Source: Clostridia bacterium (lineage in GTDB: Bacteria > Bacillota > Clostridia > TANB77 > CAG-508). Taken from it: 46,972 nucleotides of DNA. Position numbers and translations under genes: made by a program. Within the stretch, counting starts at the first letter, position 1. Every line of letters starts with the position of its first letter. Of this stretch, positions 36,312-44,160 are shown piece after piece. The stretch spans positions 1-46,972 of the forward strand of contig CAAGKN010000016.1 in assembly GCA_900770415.1 (NCBI GenBank), written 5' to 3'. Below the pieces are notes generated by a model. It ran no database searches. It was not told the origin of the DNA and worked only from the letters and a program-made list of their open reading frames with translations.

Positions 36312-36431
36312 ATGGCAAAAAAGAAAATAGATAAACAAAAACTAATAACTAAAATAATAGCATTAATATTGGCAGGACTAATGGTCCTTAGTATGGCCTT
36401 TACATTAATATGGTATTTAATTGCAAAATAA
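36312..36431 (+). CDS. 39-residue single-pass membrane protein
   Basis: MAKKKIDKQKLITKIIALIL is followed by AGLMVLSMAFTLIWYLIAK: a basic N-terminus and one C-terminal transmembrane helix. Short basic-plus-helix proteins of this type (for example DUF4044-like) are common in Firmicutes, though I cannot confirm the family. It has a ribosome site (AAGGAG), its own promoter, and is followed by cdaA after 23 bases. It may act in the cdaA unit, but that is inference. Confidence 0.7.
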   Translation: MAKKKIDKQKLITKIIALILAGLMVLSMAFTLIWYLIAK

Positions 36432-36454
36432 ATAATTAAGGAAGGTAATTACAA

Positions 36455-37400
36455 ATGAAAAATACATTGTTTTCGCAAACATTAGAAATTACTAGCCAAG
36501 ACATAACAAATTATTTAGAGCTATTGAAAAATAATCCAATAAAAATAGTAACATTAATACTAGATATATCAATTGTAATATTTTTAATAGTCAAATTAAT
36601 AGAAATTGTAAGAGAAACAAGAGCATGGCAATTAATAAAAGGAATAGCATTTCTAATAATTGCAACATTAATTAGTTCAATACTTGATTTTAGAATATTA
36701 AATTATATTTTAACATCATTTATGACTTATGGTGTAATATTTTTAATAATAATATTCCAACCAGAATTAAGACGTGCATTAGAACAATTGCGGAACTAGT
36801 AAATTGACTAGATTTTTTGGAATAGATAAAGATATAAGGACAAAGACTAAAGAGAATATATACAAAGTAGTAATTGCAGCAACAGAACTTGCTAAAAAGA
36901 AAACTGGTGCATTAATTGTAATAGAAAGAGATATAAAGTTGCAAGATATTGCAGATACAGGAATCTTAATAAATGGAGAAATATCACCTCAATTATTAGT
37001 TAATATATTTAATCCCAAAACACCATTACACGATGGGGCAGTAATTATAAGTGAAAATAAAATAAAAGCAGCAGCATGTATGCTACCACTATCTGATGAT
37101 AAGAGTATATCAAAAGGACTAGGAACAAGGCATAGATCAGCAGCAGGAATGAGCCAAGAATCAGATGCTATAGTAGTTGTTGTGTCAGAGGAAACAGGAA
37201 AAATATCTGTCGCAAAAGATGGAACACTTATAGTAGATGTAAAGGAAGATGCACTAAGACAAATATTAATAAAAAATATAGTTACAAAAAAATTTGGAGA
37301 AGAAGTTCCAAAGAAAAAACTAAAAGAAAAAATAGAAGAGATAAAAGAAAAGACTGGAAAAAAAGAAAATGAGAAACATAAAACTAACAATAGAATATGA
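36455..37400 (+). CDS. cdaA: Diadenylate cyclase CdaA, read through a +1 frameshift at CGG
   Basis: Makes c-di-AMP from two ATP. Three transmembrane helices lie in the first ~100 residues, followed by the family motif IFQPELRRALEQL and then CGG. The zero frame stops two codons later. Skipping the C gives EQLGTSKLTRFFGIDKD and reads the whole DAC domain: GALIVIERDIKLQDIADTG, the metal/ATP motif LHDGAVII, and GLGTRHRSAAGMS (the RHR motif). Full length is 314 residues with a Lys/Glu-rich tail. A strict reading would split membrane and catalytic halves into two genes, neither functional alone as CdaA. The 3' end overlaps truA by 32 bases. The usual partners cdaR and glmM are not adjacent. Confidence 0.9.
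36791..36793 (+). other. Putative +1 frameshift site (CGG) in cdaA
   Basis: Zero-frame context is GAA CAA TTG CGG AAC TAG. Skipping C gives TTG GGA ACT AGT, i.e. L-G-T-S after EQ, the conserved EQLG of CdaA. Confidence 0.8.
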
Positions 37401-38108
37401 TGGAAAAAAATTTAATGGTTGGCAAAAGCAACCAAATAAACCAAATATTCAGGGAGAAATAGAAAATGCAATAAAAGAAATTACAGGAGAAGAAGTAGAC
37501 CTAATTGCATCAGGAAGAACAGATGCAGGAGTGCATGCATTGCGGTCAAATAGCTAATTTTAAAACAAATAGCAATATAGAAATAGAAAAAATTCCGTAT
37601 GCACTAAATTCAAAATTAAAAAAGAGTATAGTAATAAAAGAAGCAGTAGAAGTAGAAGATAGATTTCATTCAAGATATAATGCAAAACAAAAAACATATA
37701 GGTATATAATAAATAATTCAAAACATGGAACGGCAATATATAGAGATTTAGAATACCACATGCCAATAAAGCTAGATGTAGAAAAAATGAAAAAAGCAGT
37801 AAAGTATTTTGAAGGAGAGCATGATTTTGCTGCATTTAAGGCAAGCGGAACAAGCAGTAAAAGTAGTGTAAGAACAATATATAAAGCAGAAGTGTTAGAA
37901 GATGGCGAAAAAATAAAAATAGAACTAACACGGAAATGGATTTTTATATAATATGGTAAGAATAATTGCAGGAACATTGGTAGACGTAGGACTTGGTAAA
38001 ATAGAAGCAGAAGAAATACCTGAAATTATAAAATCAAAAGAAAGAGCTAGGGCAGGAAAGACCCTAGCAGCACATGGACTATATTTAGTAGAAGTAAAAT
38101 ATATTTAA
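37369..38108 (+). CDS. truA: tRNA pseudouridine synthase TruA, read through two +1 frameshifts at CGG
   Basis: Forms pseudouridine at tRNA positions 38-40. The gene is spread over three frames. Part 1 (RNIKLTIEYDGKKFNGWQKQ ... GRTDAGVHAL) has the catalytic Asp in GRTDAGVH (~52). After the first CGG it continues G-Q-I-A-N-F-K-T-N ... YRYIINNSKHGTAIYRD ... IELT. After the second CGG it continues G-N-G-F-L-Y-N-M-V-R-I-I-A-G-T-L-V-D-V-G to TAA at 38108. Both restored Gly residues fall in the most conserved TruA motifs. Total length is 245 residues, exactly typical. The start overlaps cdaA by 32 bases. A shared terminator with engB follows. Confidence 0.9.
37543..37545 (+). other. Putative +1 frameshift site 1 (CGG) in truA
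   Basis: Zero-frame context is CAT GCA TTG CGG TCA AAT AGC TAA. Skipping C gives TTG GGT CAA ATA GCT, i.e. L-G-Q-I-A, completing GVHALGQ. This is the only site of the seven with GGT rather than GGA. Confidence 0.8.
37931..37933 (+). other. Putative +1 frameshift site 2 (CGG) in truA
   Basis: Context in the frame set by site 1 is GAA CTA ACA CGG AAA TGG. Skipping C gives ACA GGA AAT GGA TTT TTA, i.e. T-G-N-G-F-L, the conserved block before the MVR motif. Confidence 0.8.
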
Positions 38109-38118
38109 AAGTAAGTAA

Positions 38119-38152
38119 TAAAAAACACATTCACGTTAGAGAATGTGTTTTT
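38119..38152. terminator. Bidirectional terminator between truA and engB
   Basis: A 12-bp stem, AAAAACACATTC ... GAATGTGTTTTT, with an 8-base loop. The T-run serves truA, and on the minus strand the A-run side serves engB. It overlaps the last codons of engB. Confidence 0.8.
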
Positions 38153-38726
38153 CAATTTCCTTCCAAACATCTTCACAGTAAGTTTTCTTTTCTGCAGAAA
38201 ATGGTAAAAAAGTTAAATCTTTTAATGGATTTAAAGAATTTTGCAAATCTTTTACTGCATTAGCAACTTTAGTAGGTGCTAATTTATCTGCTTTATTTGC
38301 AATAACAATACAAGGATGATTACCAGATTTATTTATAATATAATCATACATTAACCTATCATTTGCAGTAGGCTCATGTCTAATATCTATTAAGAATATA
38401 ATTAAAGCAATTTCTTTTCTTATTTGCAAATATTGTTCTATAAAATTTCCAACTTTAACTTGTTCTGCTTTGCTCATTTTGCTATAACCATATCCAGGTA
38501 AATCTACAAAATAGAAAGAGTTATCCATATTATAAAAATTAATTTGTCTAGTTTTACCAGGTTCACTACTTGTTCTAGCAAGAGATTTCCTATTAATCAT
38601 TGTATTTACAAAAGAAGATTTTCCAACATTAGATTTCCCAACTAAAACAATTTCAGGTAAACCTAAAGTAGGATATTGTTTAGGACTAACAGCAGATATT
38701 TCAAACTTTGGGTTTTTAATTATCAT
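38136..38726 (-). CDS. engB: Ribosome-biogenesis GTPase EngB (YsxC/YihA)
   Basis: About 196 residues. The G motifs are in order: GKSNVGKSSFVN (G1), the RTSSEPGKTRQINFY switch I/G2, DLPGYGYSKMS (G3), IANKADKLA (G4) and the FSAEK G5-like end. Required for 50S assembly in Firmicutes. The ATG at 38726 is chosen because AGAAAGGA lies 7-8 bases before it; the upstream ATG (38762) overlaps the serS stop and has no site. Cotranscribed behind serS. Confidence 0.95.
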   Translation of the reverse strand: MIIKNPKFEISAVSPKQYPTLGLPEIVLVGKSNVGKSSFVNTMINRKSLARTSSEPGKTRQINFYNMDNSFYFVDLPGYGYSKMSKAEQVKVGNFIEQYLQIRKEIALIIFLIDIRHEPTANDRLMYDYIINKSGNHPCIVIANKADKLAPTKVANAVKDLQNSLNPLKDLTFLPFSAEKKTYCEDVWKEIEKHIL

Positions 38727-38762
38727 AACTATTTCCTTTCTGTAATGTAAATTGAAATTCAA

Positions 38763-40049
38763 TTATTTTTTTGGAACAATTTTTTCTATTCCACCCATGT
38801 AAGGCCTTAAAATTTCTGGAATATTAATACTTCCATCCTGATTATAATTATTTTCTAAAAATGCAATAAGCATACGAGGAGGAGCAACAACAGTGTTATT
38901 TAATGTATGTGCAAAATAATTTCCTTTTTCTCCTTTTATACGAATACCTAAACGTCTAGATTGTGCATCAGTTAAATTAGAACAACTTCCAACTTCAAAA
39001 TATTTTTGTTGCCTTGGACTCCAAGCCTCAACATCACAAGATTTAGCTTTTAAATCTGCCAAATCTCCAGAACAACATTCTAATGTACGTACTGGAATAT
39101 CTAAACTTCTAAACAATTCTACTGTATATGACCACATTTTATCATACCATTTGTAACTATCTTCCGGTTCACAAACAACTATCATTTCTTGTTTTTCAAA
39201 TTGATGTATTCTATAAACTCCTCTTTCTTCTATACCATGAGCGCCTTTTTCTTTTCTAAAGCATGGAGAATATGAAGTCATTGTATAAGGAAGCTCAGCT
39301 TTTGGTAAAATTTGACCTTTAAATTTACCTATCATAGAATGTTCACTTGTACCAATTAAATACAAATCTTCACCTTCAATTTTGTACATCATAGCATCCA
39401 TTTCTTCAAAACTCATAACACCAGTTACAACATCACTACGAATCATAAAAGGAGGTACACAATAAGTAAATCCTTTATTTATCATAAAATCACGAGCATA
39501 ACTAATAACTGCAGAGTGAAGTCTTGCAATATCTCCAATTAAATAATAAAAACCATTGCCAGCAACCCTACGAGCAGAGTCTAAATCTATTCCATTAAGT
39601 CTTTCCATTATATCTGTATGATATGGGATTTCATAATCTGGAACAAATGGCTCACCATATTTTTGAATTTCAACATTTTCTGTATCATTTTTACCAATTG
39701 GAACAGATTCATGAATTATATTAGGAATTTTCATCATTATTTCTTTTATTTTAACAGAGTATTCATCAGTATCTTTTTCTATGTTTTCTAGTTTGCTATT
39801 AATTTCATTAACTTTAGCTTTTGTAGTTTCTGCTTCATCTTTTTTACCTTCACGCATCAAGTTACCAATTTCTTTGCTCAAACTATTACGTTCCATTCTT
39901 AATGTGTCACCAGAAAGTTGAAGCTCTCTATATTTTTTATCTAAATCAATTACTTCATCTACTAATCCTAATTTATGGTCTTGAAATTTCTTTTTAATAT
40001 TTTCTTTAACTAAATCAGAATTTTCTCTAACGAATTTTATATCTAACAT
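38763..40049 (-). CDS. serS: Seryl-tRNA synthetase
   Basis: 428 residues. An N-terminal antiparallel coiled-coil arm (about residues 30-105) is followed by the class II core with TSEHSMIGKFKGQIL, SPCFRKEKGAHGIEERGVYR (motif 2), RTLECCSGDLADLKAKSCDVEAW, and motif 3 in HTLNNTVVAPPRMLIAFLEN. Complete. No T-box leader is visible upstream, unlike tyrS and pheST here. It is the first gene of a serS-engB unit. Confidence 0.97.
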   Translation of the reverse strand: MLDIKFVRENSDLVKENIKKKFQDHKLGLVDEVIDLDKKYRELQLSGDTLRMERNSLSKEIGNLMREGKKDEAETTKAKVNEINSKLENIEKDTDEYSVKIKEIMMKIPNIIHESVPIGKNDTENVEIQKYGEPFVPDYEIPYHTDIMERLNGIDLDSARRVAGNGFYYLIGDIARLHSAVISYARDFMINKGFTYCVPPFMIRSDVVTGVMSFEEMDAMMYKIEGEDLYLIGTSEHSMIGKFKGQILPKAELPYTMTSYSPCFRKEKGAHGIEERGVYRIHQFEKQEMIVVCEPEDSYKWYDKMWSYTVELFRSLDIPVRTLECCSGDLADLKAKSCDVEAWSPRQQKYFEVGSCSNLTDAQSRRLGIRIKGEKGNYFAHTLNNTVVAPPRMLIAFLENNYNQDGSINIPEILRPYMGGIEKIVPKK

Positions 40050-40129
40050 AAAATCACTCCTTTATACATAGAACAAGTTTACTATAAAATGGCATATTTT
40101 GCAAGATACACATCCAATTTAATTAATAT

Positions 40130-40158
40130 TTGACATAGAAAAAATCTTTATGTATAAT
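40130..40158 (+). promoter_or_regulatory. Consensus promoter placed for a leaderless transcript
   Basis: TTGACA (40130-40135) and TATAAT (40153-40158) have a 17-base spacer. The next ATG (40165) begins 7 bases after the -10 box, where transcription would normally start. An upstream in-frame ATG at 40150 overlaps the -10 box. Confidence 0.7.
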
Positions 40159-40164
40159 GGATTC

Positions 40165-40566
40165 ATGAAAAAGCTTGATGAAAAAACAAAAAATATGATA
40201 CTTTTTGAAGTTTTAATAATTGCGTTTATAATACTAACATATATAGCTGTAAAAACAAATATAATAAAATTTGTACCCAAATGTTACTTTCACGAAAAGA
40301 CAGGGCTTTTATGTCCAAGCTGTGGAGGAACAAGATGTGTTAAAGAATTAATAAACTTTAATATAATCTGGGCACTTAAAATGAATGCATTTTACACATT
40401 AACAATAATATATTTATTAATATTAAATACAGTATATATTATAAACACAATATTAAAAACAAATAGATTTAAATTTTTGTATATAAGAGGTATTCATTTA
40501 ACTATATGGCTTATATCTTTAATTTTATATACAGTTATCAGAAATATTTTTATTTATAGTACCTAA
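40165..40566 (+). CDS. DUF2752 membrane protein
   Basis: 133 residues. Three transmembrane helices (~10-30, 72-95 and 110-128) flank a cytosolic or surface loop with the DUF2752 hallmark CPSCGGTR. The function of this family is unknown, and the paired Cys suggest metal or redox chemistry. The start is taken at 40165, since a consensus -10 box covers the earlier ATG (40150) and no ribosome site precedes either. Translation is therefore probably leaderless. A DUF4190 gene follows after 25 bases. Confidence 0.85.
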   Translation: MKKLDEKTKNMILFEVLIIAFIILTYIAVKTNIIKFVPKCYFHEKTGLLCPSCGGTRCVKELINFNIIWALKMNAFYTLTIIYLLILNTVYIINTILKTNRFKFLYIRGIHLTIWLISLILYTVIRNIFIYST

Positions 40567-40591
40567 TAGGTATAAAAGAAAGGGGATTAAT

Positions 40592-40978
40592 ATGGAAGAA
40601 GAAAAGAAAGAACAACCAATAGTAGAAGAGGTTCAAAACGCAGAACCAGAAAAAGAAAGTAAAGGAATGAGCATTGCTTCATTAGTACTTGGAATTGTAT
40701 CATTAGTTTTAATTTGTTTATGGTATTTATCTATACCATGTGCAGTGCTTGCTATAATATTTGGTGTGTTAGGCAGAAAAAAAGGTGGAAAAGGAATGGG
40801 AACAGCTGGATTAGTATTAGGAATAATTTCAGTAGTATTAATGATAATATTCTATCTATTAGTTTTAGCAGGTGTTGCAACTATTTTTTCTTTAATTAAA
40901 GACATAGATTATAACAAGATAGACTCTGAAAATATTTTACAAGCAATAAATTCTATTAATGCAAATATTTCTTTATAG
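40592..40978 (+). CDS. DUF4190 membrane protein
   Basis: 128 residues. A charged Glu/Lys-rich N-terminus (~25 residues) precedes two hydrophobic segments with the DUF4190 pattern MSIASLVLGIVSLVL ... PCAVLAIIFGVLGRKKGGK and MGTAGLVLGIISVVLMI. A short hydrophilic tail follows. Function unknown. Start by AAAGGGGA. A clear terminator follows. Confidence 0.85.
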   Translation: MEEEKKEQPIVEEVQNAEPEKESKGMSIASLVLGIVSLVLICLWYLSIPCAVLAIIFGVLGRKKGGKGMGTAGLVLGIISVVLMIIFYLLVLAGVATIFSLIKDIDYNKIDSENILQAINSINANISL

Positions 40979-40994
40979 TTTATGCAAAACTGAC

Positions 40995-41026
40995 AAAAAC
41001 AAGGCATATAATGTCTTGTTTTTTTT
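40995..41026 (+). terminator. Rho-independent terminator
   Basis: The stem AAAACAAG(G)CAT ... ATG(T)CTTGTTTT with a T8 tract lies directly after the DUF4190 gene. Confidence 0.8.
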
Positions 41027-41075
41027 ATGCAATAATTATATAATGTGACTATTCAATAAAAAAGTAGGAGAGGTT

Positions 41076-41429
41076 ATGCTAAAATATATTATTATAACAA
41101 TAGGTTTTACAATTGCATATATAGGGTTTGGCTTAATAAATTTTTATCAATCAAAAAATATAGAGCCCAACTTCATAAATTTGCTAAAATATAATTTATG
41201 TATTATTCCTATAACATTTACTCTTAATTTTATAGTAACATTAATTTTTAACAAAGGGTACAAAGCAGTTGGACAAATGTTACCAGTAACTATAATTTAT
41301 ATCGCAGTAGGTGTATTTTCTTATGTTATAGTAAACTATTTATACTTTAAAGAAACGCCAAAAATAAATCAAATAATAGCAATTGTTTTAGTATTAATAG
41401 GGCTAATAATTTGCAATTATAAAAAGTAG
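41076..41429 (+). CDS. Small four-helix membrane protein, EamA/SMR-like
   Basis: 117 residues with four transmembrane helices (about 4-24, 39-58, 70-90 and 96-113). The C-terminal half, with a Glu-containing loop KETPKINQIIAIVLVLIGL, is reminiscent of one EamA/EmrE repeat, suggesting a small transporter. That assignment is only by pattern. AGGAGAGG precedes the start. Its stop directly abuts the stop of the convergent gene 41430-41669. Confidence 0.7.
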   Translation: MLKYIIITIGFTIAYIGFGLINFYQSKNIEPNFINLLKYNLCIIPITFTLNFIVTLIFNKGYKAVGQMLPVTIIYIAVGVFSYVIVNYLYFKETPKINQIIAIVLVLIGLIICNYKK

Positions 41430-41669
41430 TCATTTAATTTTATTAATAACAAATGCAGACATAAAAGAAGAAACAGCAAGAAGTAATCCCGTTCTAAATA
41501 ATATTAAACTAGAATCATATATAACATGAGAAATTGGATATGTATTGTATAAAGATAATATGAAAGTAGCAAATAAGCATAATACAAATGAAATTTTAAA
41601 ACCTACTTTCATAGCATTTACAATAGGCATGTCCATATTTTTTATTTCTAAAATTAGTTTATTAATCAT
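41430..41669 (-). CDS. Small two-helix membrane protein of unknown function
   Basis: About 79 residues: MINKLILEIKNMDMPIVNAM, then a helix (~22-42, FKISFVLCLFATFILSLY), a short loop, and a second helix (~52-72). The ATG at 41669 is preferred because TTGGAGG lies ~10 bases upstream on the minus strand; the longer form from 41699 has no such site. It is back to back with the stop of the plus-strand neighbour. Its only CGG spans ACG GGA and is out of frame. Confidence 0.7.
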   Translation of the reverse strand: MINKLILEIKNMDMPIVNAMKVGFKISFVLCLFATFILSLYNTYPISHVIYDSSLILFRTGLLLAVSSFMSAFVINKIK

Positions 41670-41751
41670 ATAAAACTTACCTCCAAAAGAAAACATCATC
41701 TAAAACAATGTTAACATAATTAATAAATAAAATCAAAGGAAATAATTGGAC

Positions 41752-41811
41752 AAATTGGAATTTGTAATTATATTCAAAATTGTAGGGGTCGCCGTCCTCG
41801 GCGACCCGACC
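41752..41811. repeat. Composite intergenic repeat (24-bp unit plus GTAGGGG palindrome)
   Basis: AAATTGGAATTTGTAATTAT continuing ATTC (41752-41775) is repeated exactly at 46856-46879. It is followed by GTAGGGG and a GC-rich palindrome, GTCGCC GTCCTC GGCGAC (41782-41807), sharing its lead with the element at 22811. The layout suggests a non-autonomous dispersed element. Confidence 0.55.
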
Positions 41812-41821
41812 AATTAAGAAT

Positions 41822-41856
41822 AAAAAAAGAAAAAAAGCAAATCTTTCGATTTGCTT
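41822..41856 (-). terminator. Terminator of rpsT
   Basis: On the minus strand AAGCAAATC GAAA GATTTGCTT is followed by a T-rich run (the A-run on plus at 41822-41836). Confidence 0.85.
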
Positions 41857-41869
41857 AAATATTAATTAC

Positions 41870-42130
41870 TTATGCTAATGTATTTAATTTTTTAGCTAAA
41901 TTAGATTTTTTTCTAGAAGCAGTGTTCTTTTTGATAATGCCTTTTGAACAAGCACCATCTATTTTTTTAACAGCATCTTTAAATAATTTTTCAGCGTCTT
42001 TGTTTCCTTCTGCTACTGCTGATTCGAATTTTTTAACAGCTGTTTTATATTCAGATTTAATCATATTATTTCTTAATGTTTTCTTTTCAATAACATCAAC
42101 TCTTTTTATTGCAGATTTGATATTTGGCAT
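41870..42130 (-). CDS. rpsT: Ribosomal protein bS20
   Basis: 86 residues, Lys-rich, all-helical. MPNIKSAIKRVDVIEKKTLR and the C-terminal GIIKKNTASRKKSNLAKKLN are bS20 signatures. Monocistronic, with AAGGAGGTG ahead of the start and its own terminator. Confidence 0.97.
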   Translation of the reverse strand: MPNIKSAIKRVDVIEKKTLRNNMIKSEYKTAVKKFESAVAEGNKDAEKLFKDAVKKIDGACSKGIIKKNTASRKKSNLAKKLNTLA

Positions 42131-42175
42131 ATATTTTGCACCTCCTTAAAGTCAATAATAAATTTCACTCCTACT

Positions 42176-42204
42176 ATTCTAACACGTAAAATTCAAATTT
42201 GCAA
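42176..42204 (-). promoter_or_regulatory. Promoter of rpsT
   Basis: On the minus strand TTGCAA (42204-42199) and TAGAAT (42181-42176) have a 17-base spacer. Confidence 0.6.
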
Positions 42205-42239
42205 GTAAAAAATGGTAAAAACTAACGAAAAAACAGATG

Positions 42240-42268
42240 TTTACAATAAAGAAAAAATTGTATATAAT
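42240..42268 (+). promoter_or_regulatory. Promoter of the dGTPase-like gene
   Basis: TTTACA (42240-42245) and TATAAT (42263-42268) have a 17-base spacer, 17 bases before the ATG at 42286. Confidence 0.65.
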
Positions 42269-42285
42269 ATTTAAGAGGTGAAAAC

Positions 42286-43449
42286 ATGGAAAAATACTTA
42301 CAAAAAGCAAAAGAAAATATGATTGCAAAAGAAAGCATACTATCAAAATATGCATGTAAATCAGAAAATGCAATATTATTAAAAGAAGATAATGATGAAG
42401 ATATTAGACCACCATTCTTTAGAGATATAGATAGAATCATACATTCTTTAGCATATACAAGATACATAGATAAAACACAGGTGTATTCATTTATAGAAAA
42501 TGACCATATTACTCATAGAGTACTACATGTTCAATTGGTTTCTAAAATAGCAAGAACAATAGGAAGAAGTTTAATGCTAAACGAAGACTTAATAGAAGCA
42601 ATAGCATTAGGACATGACGTAGGACACAGCCCATTTGGACATAAAGGAGAAACATATTTAAACAATTTAAGTCAAAGAGAAAAAGTGGGATATTTTTATC
42701 ACAACGCACAAAGTGTTAGAGTTCTAAAAGACTTAGAACACCTAAATGTTAGTGTACAAACATTAGATGGAATTCTTGCACATAATGGAGAAATTTTAAT
42801 AAATAAGTATGAGTATAATAGTAATAAAACTAAAGAAGAATTTTTACAAGAATTACATGATGTATTTTATAAAAAGGATTATAGTAAAAAAATTCTTCCA
42901 ATGACATTAGAAGGAGCAGTAGTACGACTATCAGACATAATTGCATACATAGGAAGAGATATAGAAGATTCAATAAAAGTTGGGGTTATAACAAGAGAAG
43001 ACATACCACAAAGTATTACAAAGGTGCTAGGAGATAATAACTCTAAAATAGTAGATACACTAATAAAAGATATAATAATAAACAGCATGGATAAACCATA
43101 TTTAACATTTTCAGAAGATGTGTTTTCTGCATTGTTGGAACTTATGGATTGGAACTATAAATATATATATGCTTCAAAAGAAGCAAATAAACATCAAGAA
43201 ATAGTGAAAGTACTGTTTGATGAATTATTTGATTGCTATTTAGAAAAAGCAAAAAAAGTTGAGAACTTAAATAGCAGCCTTAGTCAATCAGATAAAAACT
43301 TTTATGAATTTTTAAAAGAACATTCCGAAAAAAATAAGCTAGAAAGAATAATAATAGATTATATGGCGGGACAAACAGATAAATATTTCTTAAAAGAGTG
43401 TGAAGAAAATATTAAAGGCTTTAATATGGAAGAGCTATATAGAAATTAA
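42286..43449 (+). CDS. dGTP triphosphohydrolase-like HD protein
   Basis: 387 residues. HD-superfamily residues fit the deoxynucleotide triphosphohydrolase type: H in ITHRVLHVQLVSKIARTIGR (~80), the HD pair in ALGHDVGHSPFGHKGE (~117), the His in LAHNGEI (~166), and the Asp in VVRLSDIIAYIGRDIED (~220). The sequence GHDVGHSPFGHKGE is a good Dgt marker. It presumably hydrolyses dGTP or another dNTP, with substrate not determined. The RBS is AAGAGGTG. Confidence 0.88.
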   Translation: MEKYLQKAKENMIAKESILSKYACKSENAILLKEDNDEDIRPPFFRDIDRIIHSLAYTRYIDKTQVYSFIENDHITHRVLHVQLVSKIARTIGRSLMLNEDLIEAIALGHDVGHSPFGHKGETYLNNLSQREKVGYFYHNAQSVRVLKDLEHLNVSVQTLDGILAHNGEILINKYEYNSNKTKEEFLQELHDVFYKKDYSKKILPMTLEGAVVRLSDIIAYIGRDIEDSIKVGVITREDIPQSITKVLGDNNSKIVDTLIKDIIINSMDKPYLTFSEDVFSALLELMDWNYKYIYASKEANKHQEIVKVLFDELFDCYLEKAKKVENLNSSLSQSDKNFYEFLKEHSEKNKLERIIIDYMAGQTDKYFLKECEENIKGFNMEELYRN

Positions 43450-43516
43450 AAATATTACATAAATTATTCAAAAATGGAATATACTACAATTAAAACAAAC
43501 GAAAGAAGGATAATTT

Positions 43517-43765
43517 ATGCAAAAAAATAAAGAGCAAAAAGAAATTGAATTAATTAAATGTATAAGAGATACAAAAAGAAGATTAAATACTGCTAATAAA
43601 AATTTTGAAACAGCAGAAGCAGAACTAATAGACTATTATGCATACCAAATAAAAGCTGAAAAGGCAAAGTTAGATTATTTAATAAAAGAAGTTAAAAACA
43701 TAGGTATAAGAGTTGATGTAATTAATAATATAGAAATTTTATTAGAAGAAACAAGAGCAATATAG
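43517..43765 (+). CDS. DUF2508 (YaaL-like) protein
   Basis: 82 residues, helical and highly charged: KCIRDTKRRLNTANKNFETA, then LIDYYAYQIKAEKAKLDYLI. This is the DUF2508 pattern, which in Bacillus lies between recR and bofA. The next gene here is a BofA homologue, which supports the assignment. Function unknown. Confidence 0.85.
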   Translation: MQKNKEQKEIELIKCIRDTKRRLNTANKNFETAEAELIDYYAYQIKAEKAKLDYLIKEVKNIGIRVDVINNIEILLEETRAI

Positions 43766-43824
43766 TAATAATTAAATAAAACAAGCATAATTATAGTATA
43801 AGTTAAAAATGGGAGGATAAGCCT

Positions 43825-44091
43825 ATGGATAATACTAATACTATAATTATTTTTTTGTCATGCATTTTTGCAATATTAATATTTGGAAAACTATTTATCA
43901 TACCAATAAAACAAATACTTAAATTGGTTTTTAATTCTATTATTGGTGGAATATTAATACTAATTATCAATTGGATAGGAGCAATGTTTAATTTTCATAT
44001 AGGTTTAAACATATTTACAGCAATTTTTGTTGGGGTGTTAGGAATACCAGGAGCAGTGCTACTTGCTATTTTTAAATTGATTTTATTTTAA
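43825..44091 (+). CDS. BofA-family membrane protein
   Basis: 88 residues. Three hydrophobic segments (about 5-25, 38-58 and 62-86) and the BofA-like C-terminus FVGVLGIPGAVLLAIFKLI. BofA inhibits pro-SigmaK processing in Bacillus sporulation, but BofA-like proteins also occur in non-sporulating Clostridia. A role here is not established. It lies 59 bases after the DUF2508 gene, and a hairpin terminator follows. Confidence 0.85.
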   Translation: MDNTNTIIIFLSCIFAILIFGKLFIIPIKQILKLVFNSIIGGILILIINWIGAMFNFHIGLNIFTAIFVGVLGIPGAVLLAIFKLILF

Positions 44092-44112
44092 AAAAAGATG
44101 GCCAATCTTTTT
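44091..44112 (+). terminator. Rho-independent terminator after the BofA-like gene
   Basis: The stem AAAAAAGAT TGG-like loop ATCTTTTT begins at the stop codon. Confidence 0.6.
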
Positions 44113-44160
44113 ACTTAAATATCCACAACAATCATAATTAATTAAAGTCTATCATATAGG

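Noticed and set aside
36804..37400. A separate TTG-started gene for the catalytic half of CdaA
   Set aside because: No ribosome site precedes it, the sequence is continuous with the membrane half, and the join restores the conserved EQLG motif.
37505..37951. A separate gene within truA starting with an ATG in the shifted frame
   Set aside because: The first ~14 residues are out-of-frame noise overlapping GRTDAGVHAL; homology to TruA begins only after the CGG site.
38727..38762. 12-residue N-terminal extension of EngB
   Set aside because: The internal ATG at 38726 has AGAAAGGA at proper spacing; the upstream ATG does not.
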